From Rhodococcus rhodochrous (GTDB lineage: Bacteria; Actinomycetota; Actinomycetes; Mycobacteriales; Mycobacteriaceae), in assembly GCF_014854695.1 (NCBI RefSeq), contig NZ_CP027557.1:4278001-4342000 (forward strand): 64,000 nucleotides of DNA. Direction: 5' to 3'. A program made the position numbers and the translations under genes. This document shows positions 36,569 to 44,145 of this stretch, one piece after another. The notes under the pieces were generated by a model. That model worked only from the letters and a program-made list of their open reading frames with translations, had not been told where the DNA came from and searched no databases. The stretch's first letter is position 1, and each line of letters starts with the position of its first letter.

Positions 36569-37342
36569 CTACGTGTAGGACGAGGCGCGAATCCGGTGGT
36601 AACGGATGACGGGTGTCCCCCCTTCGTAGGAGACCGCGGCACGCACTCCGTATACCTGTCGGATCATCTGTTCCGTCAGCGCCTCGGCCGGAGCGCCGTG
36701 AGCAACGACCCGCCCCTTCTCGAGCACCACCACTCGATCACAGAACATCGCCGCGAGATTGAGATCGTGCAGCGCGACGTAGGTCGTCACCGGCAACGCT
36801 ACGACCCGTTCGAGGATGTCGAGCTGGTGTTGGATGTCGAGGTGGTTGGTCGGTTCGTCGAGCAACAGTTCTTCGGGTTCCTGCGCCAGAGCTCGGGCGA
36901 TCTGTGCGCGCTGACGTTCACCACCCGACATCGCTCGCCACAACCGGTCGGCGTGTTCGGTCATCCCGGTCACCTCGAGCGCATGTGCGATGGCGGCGTC
37001 TCCCCCGTCGTCGCGCCCGAGGACATCGGCGTGCGGAATTCTTCCCAGCCGCACGACATCCCGTACCCGGATGTCGACCTCGGTGTGTGCGTGCTGCGCG
37101 ACCATTGCGACCCGGCGCGCCAGGACGCGACGTCCGAGGCTGTGGATATCGGTGCCATCGAGCGTCACCGCACCCGAGTCCGGACGATCGACTCCGGCCA
37201 GCAGGCGGAGCAACGACGACTTGCCCGAGCCGTTCGGTCCGAGAAGCCCGATCGTCTCTCCGGGTACAGGATCGATCGTCACGTCGTCGACGACGAGATG
37301 TCCGCCGCGGCTCCACCGCAGCGACTTTGCGGACAGTGTCAC
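36569..37342 (-). CDS. Importer 3 ATPase (FecE/BtuD class)
   Basis: The 257-residue ABC ATPase has Walker A GPNGSGKSS, signature MSGGERQRAQIARALAQ, Walker B LLLDEPTNHLDIQHQ and the H-loop VALHDLNLA. The GTG at 37342 is set by a GAGGAG site six bases upstream, and it overlaps the permease stop by four bases. It is the last gene of importer 3 and ends convergently with the importer 2 operon. Confidence 0.88.
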   Translation of the reverse strand: MTLSAKSLRWSRGGHLVVDDVTIDPVPGETIGLLGPNGSGKSSLLRLLAGVDRPDSGAVTLDGTDIHSLGRRVLARRVAMVAQHAHTEVDIRVRDVVRLGRIPHADVLGRDDGGDAAIAHALEVTGMTEHADRLWRAMSGGERQRAQIARALAQEPEELLLDEPTNHLDIQHQLDILERVVALPVTTYVALHDLNLAAMFCDRVVVLEKGRVVAHGAPAEALTEQMIRQVYGVRAAVSYEGGTPVIRYHRIRASSYT

Positions 37343-38391
37343 GGAGTACTCCTCGTACGGAAGAGGATCAGTGCGAAGGCCGGCACGCCGATCAGTGCGG
37401 TCACCACACCGACGGGAACCTCTTGCGGTGCGAAGACGGTGCGGGCGACCGCATCGACCCACACCATGAAGACCGCCCCGACGACGGCGGTGACCGGGAC
37501 CAGACGGCTGTGGCGTGGACCGACCAGGAAACGGGCCGCATGGGGCAGCACCAGCCCGACGAACCCGATCGCCCCTGCTGCACTGACCAGGACGGCGGTG
37601 ATCAACGCCGTCACCATGAGGAACAGCAGACGGGTACGTCCGACCGCGATCCCGAGGGTCGCGGCGGTCGACGACCCGAATGTGAAGGCGTCCAGCGACG
37701 ACGCCTTCACCAGGCACACCACGATTCCGGCGGCGCAGACCGCTCCGCAGAGCACGACGTCGGTCCAGGTTGCTCCGCTCAGGGAACCGAGTAGCCAGAA
37801 CAACACTCCCCGAGTGCGTTCCGCGTCGGCGGAGGAGATGACGATGAACGATGTCAGCGCCGAGAACAGTTGTGTTCCTGCCACTCCGGCCAGCACCACA
37901 CGGGAGGTCCCGCCCCCTGCCCCGGTCGCCAGCAGCAGCACGAGTGCGAAGGAGACGAGTGCCCCGAGAAAGGCTCCGCCCGACAACGACACGGCACCTC
38001 CGCCGATGCCCAGCACTGCGATCATCACCGCGCCGGTCGAGGCGCCCGAGGAGATGCCGAGCACGAAGGGATCCGCCAACGGATTACGTAACAACGACTG
38101 CATGATCACGCCACACACCGCGAGTCCGGCACCGCACACCGCGGCGAGCAAGGTGCGCGGGAGACGCAGTTCCCACACGATCCCTTCCCGAATCGCGGTG
38201 ACGGAACTGTCGGCCAGGCCGAGACGGTCGAAGATCACCGCGTACACGTCGACGACGGACAACTCCGCCGGGCCGATCGTGACGGTCACGGCGATCGACA
38301 GTGCGAGAACGATCAGCCCCGCGACCACCACGACACCGGCCACCGGAGCCCGGCGCCCCTTCGAGGGTCGCCGGGCAGTGGACGTCACCAT
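37339..38391 (-). CDS. Importer 3 permease (FecCD family)
   Basis: The 350-residue permease has about ten membrane segments and family hallmarks LRLPRTLLAAVCGAGLAVCG, LLRNPLADPFVLGISSGAS and GFVGLVLPHAARFLVGP. Its ATG overlaps the stop of the binding-protein gene by one base (TGATG), so the unit is tightly coupled. Confidence 0.9.
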   Translation of the reverse strand: MVTSTARRPSKGRRAPVAGVVVVAGLIVLALSIAVTVTIGPAELSVVDVYAVIFDRLGLADSSVTAIREGIVWELRLPRTLLAAVCGAGLAVCGVIMQSLLRNPLADPFVLGISSGASTGAVMIAVLGIGGGAVSLSGGAFLGALVSFALVLLLATGAGGGTSRVVLAGVAGTQLFSALTSFIVISSADAERTRGVLFWLLGSLSGATWTDVVLCGAVCAAGIVVCLVKASSLDAFTFGSSTAATLGIAVGRTRLLFLMVTALITAVLVSAAGAIGFVGLVLPHAARFLVGPRHSRLVPVTAVVGAVFMVWVDAVARTVFAPQEVPVGVVTALIGVPAFALILFRTRSTP

Positions 38392-39464
38392 CAGCTGTCG
38401 AGATTCCACTCGCGCAGGGCGTCGGCGACCTTCTCGATGCCGTCGACCGTGCGGATGGACGGATTCAGGTCGGCGCCGTTGACCACGATGTACCGCCGGT
38501 TCTGCACCGCGCTCAGGCGCTGGGTGACCGGATTCGATTCCAGGAACTCGATTTTGCTGTCCAGAGCGTCCCCGGTGACGCTCCGGCGACTCAGGTCGGC
38601 CAGCACGAGTGCGGTCGGGTTGCGGTCGAGAATCGATTCCCAGCTCACCTGGGGCCACTCGTTGGTGGTGTCGTCGAAGACGTTCTTCGCTCCGACCGAA
38701 TCGGTGATGATTCCCGACGACCCGCAGCAACCCGCCACATAGGGTGTCTCGATGTCGGCGAACCAGTAGGCGAGCGACACGCCGGCCGCGTTCACCTGCC
38801 CCGACACGCTTCCGTATCGCTGTTCGAGTTCGGCGACGAACTCCTCACCGCGCTCACGTACGTCGAAGATCGCGGCGAGGTCGCGGATCTCCTTGTACAC
38901 CGCGCCCATGGTCAGCGGTTCGGTGCGGTTGCCGTCGGCGTTGACGCTGTTGTCGTCCTTGCCGTCGCAATCGGTGGGCGAGAGGTAGGCAGGCACCCCG
39001 AGTTGTTCGAACTGTGAAGGTTCGGCAACCCCACCGGCGCCGAGTGTGCCGCCGAAGGACGCCGAGACGAAATCCGGTTCCGTGTCGAGCACGATCTCGA
39101 AGGACGGCTTGTTGTCGGCCAGACGCGGAACCTTCGCGTTCTCGTCGGCGAGGTTCTCCCGAACGGGATCGGTCCAGGTCGCGGTGCCGACCATGCGGTC
39201 GGCGAGACCGAGCGACAGCAGGATCTCGGTGGACCCCTGATTCAGGGACACCGCCCGCTGTGGTGGCGCGTCGACGGTGAGCGTCCTGCCGCAGTTCTCG
39301 ATGGTGAGCGGGTACGCCGACGCGGCTGTGTCCGGCTCGGGCGGAGTCGATTGTTCGTCGTTCGACGAGCATCCCGACACGGTCAGCGCCGCCGCCATCA
39401 ATGCGACGCCGACGCGCACCACCGAATACCGCCTCGTACGGGCGGTGAATATCGAATTGTTCAT
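38391..39464 (-). CDS. Importer 3 binding lipoprotein (FecB class)
   Basis: The 357-residue lipoprotein has a signal peptide ending in LTVSGCSSN and a FecB-like fold beginning IENCGRTLTVDAPPQRAVSL. A Cys-Cys pair lies in VAGCCGSSG. The ATG at 39464 is preferred over one at 39470 because the GAGG site is well spaced only for the former. It lies just downstream of cobalamin riboswitch 3. Cargo is unknown; B12, cobinamide or a cobalt chelate are candidates. Confidence 0.85.
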   Translation of the reverse strand: MNNSIFTARTRRYSVVRVGVALMAAALTVSGCSSNDEQSTPPEPDTAASAYPLTIENCGRTLTVDAPPQRAVSLNQGSTEILLSLGLADRMVGTATWTDPVRENLADENAKVPRLADNKPSFEIVLDTEPDFVSASFGGTLGAGGVAEPSQFEQLGVPAYLSPTDCDGKDDNSVNADGNRTEPLTMGAVYKEIRDLAAIFDVRERGEEFVAELEQRYGSVSGQVNAAGVSLAYWFADIETPYVAGCCGSSGIITDSVGAKNVFDDTTNEWPQVSWESILDRNPTALVLADLSRRSVTGDALDSKIEFLESNPVTQRLSAVQNRRYIVVNGADLNPSIRTVDGIEKVADALREWNLDS

Positions 39465-39489
39465 GTCCATCCTCGTGGGTCCTGCTTCG

Positions 39490-39640
39490 GCGACGCAGGT
39501 GTCCTGGCTCCCGGATCGACGCTCGCCCCCGGCCTTCCAACCCGTATGGGCCGTGACCATGCTGTTGGGGGATCACTCCTCGGTGACAGTTGCGGGACAG
39601 CCACGGATTCGCACCGTTGTTCCCTACGTCGCTACGAACA
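39490..39640 (-). promoter_or_regulatory. Cobalamin riboswitch 3 (controls importer 3)
   Basis: On the minus strand the core reads CGGTGCGAATCCGTGGCTG, then GTCCCGCAACTGTCACCG, with a distal GGGAGCCAGGACACCTGC box. The order and spacing match the cobalamin aptamer, with an extended arm before the distal box. Confidence 0.93.
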
Positions 39641-39753
39641 GTACAAGACCCGACGTCGGTCCCGGAACCGCGCAACCGGGCGTCCGCCACCCATCGACAC
39701 CGGATGAGGCACCATATCCGAATGGCATCCGGCCGAAGAACCCTCGTCGTCGC

Positions 39754-39816
39754 ATGCGCGCCGAAGACTACCGTTTCGTGACGGTGTCGGAACTGCTCGA
39801 CATGCAGTCCTCGTGA
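39754..39816 (+). pseudogene. Possible 3' remnant of a polysaccharide deacetylase gene
   Basis: The short frame encodes MRAEDYRFVTVSELLDMQSS and then stops. The run YRFVTVSELL strongly recalls the end of NodB-type polysaccharide deacetylases. No other part of such a gene is present upstream, where the riboswitch begins. It is probably a decayed end of a lost gene, though chance similarity is possible. Confidence 0.4.
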
Positions 39817-39822
39817 ACTCCG

Positions 39823-39880
39823 GAGCGCGAAATGGTCATCGGTACGCGTTGTTACGCGCTCCGATGACCATTTCGCGCTC
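39823..39880. terminator. Perfect 20-bp inverted repeat, likely bidirectional terminator
   Basis: Arms 39823-39842 and 39861-39880 are perfectly complementary across 20 bases with an 18-base loop. The element lies between the end of a plus-strand remnant and the end of the minus-strand dehydrogenase gene. Confidence 0.7.
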
Positions 39881-39886
39881 TGATCC

Positions 39887-40789
39887 TCAGGTGAACGGGA
39901 CCCCGCCGGTGACGGCGATGGTCTCCCCGGTGATGTAGCTCGACTCCTGGGAGGCGAGGAAGACGTAGGCCGGGGCGAGTTCGGCGGGTTGGCCGGGGCG
40001 ACCGAGCGGGGTGTCCTTGCCGAACTGCTCGTACGCGTCCTTCGGCATGGTCGCGGGAATGAGGGGTGTCCAGATCGGGCCGGGTGCAACCGCATTGACG
40101 CGGATGCCCTTGCCCGCCACGTCGGAGGCGAGGCCCTTGGTGAAGTCGACGATGCCGGCCTTCGTGGTTGCGTAGTCGAGCAGACCCGGCGACGGGCTCA
40201 CCGCCTGGATCGAGGTGGTGTTGACGATCGTCGAACCCGGCGCCATCGCGGCGACCGCGTACTTCGACAGCCAGAACAGGGCGTAGAGGTTCGTCTTCAT
40301 CACGCGGTCGAACTGCTCGGTGGAGATGTCGCCGATGCCGCCGGGTTCGAGATGCTGATAGGCGGCGTTGTTGACGAGGATGTCGATGCCGCCGAGTTCG
40401 GACACCGTCGTGTCGATCAATCGCCGGCAGAACTCCTCCACTCGGATGTCGCCGGGCATGCGCACCGCGCGGCGTCCCGCCTGCTCGACGAGTTCGGCGG
40501 TCCGCTTGCCGTCCTCGTCCTCCTCGTCGAGATAGGCCAGGACGACGTCGGCACCCTCCCGCGCGAAGGCGACCGCGACCGCCCGTCCGATACCGGAATC
40601 ACCGCCGGTGATCAGGGCGCGACGACCTTCGAGTCGTCCGCTCCCCCGGTACGTCGCCTCCCCGTGGTCCGGGGCGGAGAGCAGATCGGCGGTCGCGCCG
40701 GGGTAGGCGATCTCCGGTTGCTCCTCGAGCGGTGGAACCGGGTGCTGCTCCCCCGGGTGCTGCATGCGGTACTGGTCCTGGTCCGGCAT
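39887..40789 (-). CDS. Short-chain dehydrogenase/reductase, stress-type
   Basis: The 300-residue SDR has the NAD(P) loop TGGDSGIGRAVA, the NNAAYQHLE motif and a catalytic YATTK pair. An N-terminal extension of about 50 residues rich in Q, P and H matches the YhdG/YghA-like SDR group seen in general stress regulons. The substrate is unknown. It is divergent from the membrane protein gene at 40967. Confidence 0.88.
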   Translation of the reverse strand: MPDQDQYRMQHPGEQHPVPPLEEQPEIAYPGATADLLSAPDHGEATYRGSGRLEGRRALITGGDSGIGRAVAVAFAREGADVVLAYLDEEDEDGKRTAELVEQAGRRAVRMPGDIRVEEFCRRLIDTTVSELGGIDILVNNAAYQHLEPGGIGDISTEQFDRVMKTNLYALFWLSKYAVAAMAPGSTIVNTTSIQAVSPSPGLLDYATTKAGIVDFTKGLASDVAGKGIRVNAVAPGPIWTPLIPATMPKDAYEQFGKDTPLGRPGQPAELAPAYVFLASQESSYITGETIAVTGGVPFT

Positions 40790-40966
40790 TCTCGCCCTCC
40801 CTCGATCGGGTTCGTAAGGGGCGGTACCCGGTGCACCGCGGCGCCACACCGGCACCCGCCCCGACGGGGGTGCCGGAGCATCATTGCAGGTGGACGACAT
40901 GAGCGAGGTCACATCGGCCTCCGGCGCATAATGGCCACCCATGTGTCGGAACGGAGAGGTCGAGGC

Positions 40967-41500
40967 ATGAGCGCGGACGGTACGAGCGCAGACCTGTCGG
41001 CCTATCGGAACGACTTCGCCCGGATCGAGAAGAAGGTCGCCGGGGAGTTCGACGCCGGTCGCCGCGGACGGGTCCTGGCGATCTGCGTCGTCGTCCTGAC
41101 GGTGTGCATGTTGCTTCCACAGACGTCGTCGGCATGGTCGTGGACGGTCTTCGGCAGTTGGTTCGGCGACACCGCGCCCGTAGCGGTGCCGCTGCGGATC
41201 TTCGCGGTCCTGGCCCTGGTGTTCGGGGTGGTGATCTCGACGCTGGCGTTGTGGCTGCGACGGTGGAAGCTGGCGTCGCTCGCGATGCTCGGCTCGGGGC
41301 TGTCGTCGTTCTTCGGGCTGTTGGCGTACTGGTCGCAGGCGGGGATGATCACGAACGCACCGCATCATCCGACCGTGGCGTTGATCGCCGAATGGCTGGT
41401 GATGATCGTGATGACGTCGCAGTGGTTGCCGATCGTGCTGAGCCGGTCGCCCACGGACGTCCCGCCCCGGCCGCATCCGCTGCGGACCGGTCGACGGTAG
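40967..41500 (+). CDS. Conserved membrane protein, about four helices
   Basis: The 177-residue protein has a polar head (about 1-27), then four membrane segments including VLAICVVVLTVCMLLPQTSS and LVFGVVISTLALWL, and a basic Pro-rich tail. I recall similar mycobacterial membrane proteins without known function. The ATG at 40967 has a GGAGAGG site seven bases upstream. It is convergent with the next dehydrogenase. Confidence 0.75.
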   Translation: MSADGTSADLSAYRNDFARIEKKVAGEFDAGRRGRVLAICVVVLTVCMLLPQTSSAWSWTVFGSWFGDTAPVAVPLRIFAVLALVFGVVISTLALWLRRWKLASLAMLGSGLSSFFGLLAYWSQAGMITNAPHHPTVALIAEWLVMIVMTSQWLPIVLSRSPTDVPPRPHPLRTGRR

Positions 41501-41501
41501 G

Positions 41502-42302
41502 TCAGCGCTCGACGAGCGAGCCCATCTTCTTCGCCAGGAACTCGATGCTGCGACGCGGCACGAGCCGGGCGAGCAGGTCGAGCATCATCGCGTCCTTGCC
41601 GATGCACACCCGGAAGGTGCCCTTCTCGATCGCGTCGGCGATCCTGTGTGCGGCCTCGGCGGACGAGGTGATCCTGACGGAGGCATCGGTGTTGCGTCCC
41701 GGGATCGCGGCACCGGAGTTCTCGGCGATGCCGGTGCGGACGGCGCCGGGGAACACCAGCGTCACCGCGACCTTCGTCGTGCGCAGTTCGGCGTACAGGC
41801 CCTCGGTGAGCAGCTTGACCGCCGCCTTGCTCGCGCCGTAGACCGACTGGCCCGGCACCGGCACGAAGGCACCCATGCTCGACACGTTGAGCAGGCTCGC
41901 CTCGGGACGGCTCAGCAGCTCGGGGAGGAACGCCTTGCACATATGGACGACGCCCCAGTAGTTGACGTCGAGCACCTTGTTCATCTCGTCGTACGGCAGG
42001 TCTGCGAACGGGACGAACTTCTGGATGATGCCGGCGACGTTGGCGACCCCGTCGACCCGCCCGTGTGCTGCGGTCACCTCGCCCACCAGGGCTTCGACGG
42101 CGGCGCGATCGGAAACGTCGACCGTGTGGGTGGTCAGACGGTCGTCGTACGCGACCGCCAGGGCACGGGTGCCGTCGAGAGCCTCGGCGCGGAGGTCGAC
42201 CGCCGCGACCCGCGCCCCACGCACGAGGAGTTCGAGGACGACGTCGCGTCCGATTCCGTTGCCTCCACCGGTGACGACGAAAACCCTGTCACGGATCTGC
42301 AT
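41502..42302 (-). CDS. Short-chain dehydrogenase/reductase
   Basis: The 266-residue SDR has TGGGNGIGRDVVLELL at the nucleotide site, VANVAGI in place of the usual NNAG, and the catalytic YGASKAAVK. A GGAGG site precedes the ATG. The sequence fits classical SDRs acting on lipids or alcohols; the substrate is unknown. Confidence 0.88.
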   Translation of the reverse strand: MQIRDRVFVVTGGGNGIGRDVVLELLVRGARVAAVDLRAEALDGTRALAVAYDDRLTTHTVDVSDRAAVEALVGEVTAAHGRVDGVANVAGIIQKFVPFADLPYDEMNKVLDVNYWGVVHMCKAFLPELLSRPEASLLNVSSMGAFVPVPGQSVYGASKAAVKLLTEGLYAELRTTKVAVTLVFPGAVRTGIAENSGAAIPGRNTDASVRITSSAEAAHRIADAIEKGTFRVCIGKDAMMLDLLARLVPRRSIEFLAKKMGSLVER

Positions 42303-42427
42303 GCTGCCTCCTCGTGTCGTTGGGTCCAGTCAATCCGGTCCGGCGACCCGACGCCACCCGAAGTGTGCGCGTGCACGTCTGCGGGTATCCGCCCGGACAC
42401 GAGTCGGCCCAGCGTACGGAGGTAGAA

Positions 42428-42565
42428 GTGACGACGTCGAAGAAGAAGGACGACGAGGTGCGCAAGGACCCGCCGGGTCCGGTCGATCACGGTCGCAACG
42501 GCGGTATGGCGACCCGGGAGAACGCCCCCGAGGTGGTCGAGCGTTCGGACGACGACGAGAAGTGA
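42428..42565 (+). CDS. Tiny highly charged protein, unknown
   Basis: The 45-residue product is nearly all charged or small residues (TTSKKKDDEVRKDPPGP, then RENAPEVVERSDDDEK). It is supported by a GGAGG site five bases before a GTG. It is probably disordered. I recognise no family. A methyltransferase gene follows 59 bases later. Confidence 0.5.
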   Translation: MTTSKKKDDEVRKDPPGPVDHGRNGGMATRENAPEVVERSDDDEK

Positions 42566-42624
42566 CCCGATCCGGACGATGTGAACGGCCACGAGGCCAC
42601 CGATCGGGCCGATAGGTTGAGTAC

Positions 42625-43416
42625 ATGCAGTTCGCCGGACCGGCCGAACAGTACAACCGCTTCATGGGCCGCTACGCAGCGACGCTCGCGCCCGCCCTGG
42701 CGGACGCGGGTGGGGTGAGGGGCGGGCATCGGGTCTGCGACGTGGGATGCGGACCGGGTGGGCTCACCCGTGAACTGGTCGCCCGGGTCGGTGCAGCGAA
42801 CGTCGCAGCGATCGATCCCGCTACCCAGTTCGCGGCGGCGTGCCGGCAGATCGCACCGGAGATCGACGTCCGCGTCGGGGTGGCCGAGAACCTGCCGTGG
42901 CCGGACGGAACGTTCGACGTCACCCTGGCATCGTTGGTTCTCGGATTCATGAACGATCCCGAACTGGGTGTGCGGGAGATGGTGCGGGTGACCCGTCCGG
43001 GCGGCACCGTCGCCGCGTGCATGTGGGACACCACCGCCGGCGGGATGACGATGCTCCGCGTCTTCTGGACCGCAGTGGGAACGGTCGAGCCCGGCACTCC
43101 GGGTGAGAGGACACTGCCCGGTACCAGCGAAGGCGACATCGCCGAGCGGTTTCGGCGGGCGGGTCTGCACGAGGTGGTCGGCGGCGCCCTGTCCGCGCGC
43201 GCCGATTACGCCGATTTCTCCGACTTCTGGGAACCCTTCACGTTCGGTGTGGGACCGGCCGGTCGGCACCTGGTCTCGATGGCCGAAAGGCACCGCGTCG
43301 CAGTGCGTGATGCCTGCCGGGCTGCTCTTCCGTCCGGACCGTTCTCGCTCGACGCCCGCGCCTGGTATGCGCGGGGAACGGTTCCGGACGAACGGAACTC
43401 ACCCTCGCCGCAGTAA
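42625..43416 (+). CDS. Class I SAM-dependent methyltransferase
   Basis: The 263-residue protein is a class I methyltransferase. The SAM loop is VCDVGCGPGGLTRELV near residue 37, an acidic residue (AAIDPATQF) follows strand 2, and the motif LPWPDGTFDVTLASLVLGFM resembles UbiE/small-molecule enzymes. Its target is unknown. It converges with cobF, and the ends overlap by 18 bases. Confidence 0.87.
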   Translation: MQFAGPAEQYNRFMGRYAATLAPALADAGGVRGGHRVCDVGCGPGGLTRELVARVGAANVAAIDPATQFAAACRQIAPEIDVRVGVAENLPWPDGTFDVTLASLVLGFMNDPELGVREMVRVTRPGGTVAACMWDTTAGGMTMLRVFWTAVGTVEPGTPGERTLPGTSEGDIAERFRRAGLHEVVGGALSARADYADFSDFWEPFTFGVGPAGRHLVSMAERHRVAVRDACRAALPSGPFSLDARAWYARGTVPDERNSPSPQ

Positions 43417-44145
43417 ATAGGTGTCCATCACCCAGCCGCGGGCCTGCTTGGCCCGGACACGGGCCTCACGGATCGCGGGAAGCACCTCGGCCAGCTTGCC
43501 CGCGACGAGTTCTTCGTCGTCGGTTCCCAGATTCGCGCCCCACCACATGCTCCATGTCCCGTCGAGGTCGGCGCAGGCAAGGCCGCTGTCGAGCATCACC
43601 ACGATGTTCGACGCACCCGCTGCGACGTCCCGAAGCAACCGACGACCGGTCGTCACGGTGATCGGCCCACCGATGGTGTTGAGCACGAGACGATGTCGGG
43701 CCGCGAGCAGTTGCACGCTGCTGATACCGGGAACGACGTCGTAGTCGAACCACACCCTCCCGCGTTCGAGGATGCGTTCGACGACGCGGATCGTGCTGTC
43801 GTACAGGCTCGGATCCCCCCAGACCAGGAAGCCGACCGTCTCGTCCTCCCGAACCTGTTCGAGCAGAACGGTCTCGTATGCCTCGGCGCGGGCGGCGTGC
43901 CAGTCGCGCACCTCGTCTCCGTAGCGCTCCGGGTTCCGGTCGCGGGGCGGGTCGGGCACCACGACCATCCGATAGGAGCCGGAAGTGTGACGGCGCAGGA
44001 TCTCTTCGCGGACCGCCACGAGATCGTCCACGCCCCGCTTCTTGTCGGGCACGAGGAAGACGTCGACGCTCTCGAGGGCGCGCACCGCCGCCACCGTGAG
44101 ATCGTCCGGTCCCCCGGGGCCGATCCCGATGAGCCGAACCCTCAC
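43399..44145 (-). CDS. cobF: Precorrin-6A synthase (deacetylating)
   Basis: The 248-residue enzyme is CobF, which methylates C1 of the corrin ring and removes the acetyl group in the aerobic B12 pathway. It opens with the tetrapyrrole methylase loop RLIGIGPGGPDDLT and has FLVWGDPSLYDSTIR and DYDVVPGISSVQLLAAR. The GTG overlaps the cobN stop by four bases, so it follows cobN in one transcript. Its presence marks the oxygen-dependent route. Confidence 0.92.
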   Translation of the reverse strand: MRVRLIGIGPGGPDDLTVAAVRALESVDVFLVPDKKRGVDDLVAVREEILRRHTSGSYRMVVVPDPPRDRNPERYGDEVRDWHAARAEAYETVLLEQVREDETVGFLVWGDPSLYDSTIRVVERILERGRVWFDYDVVPGISSVQLLAARHRLVLNTIGGPITVTTGRRLLRDVAAGASNIVVMLDSGLACADLDGTWSMWWGANLGTDDEELVAGKLAEVLPAIREARVRAKQARGWVMDTYLLRRG

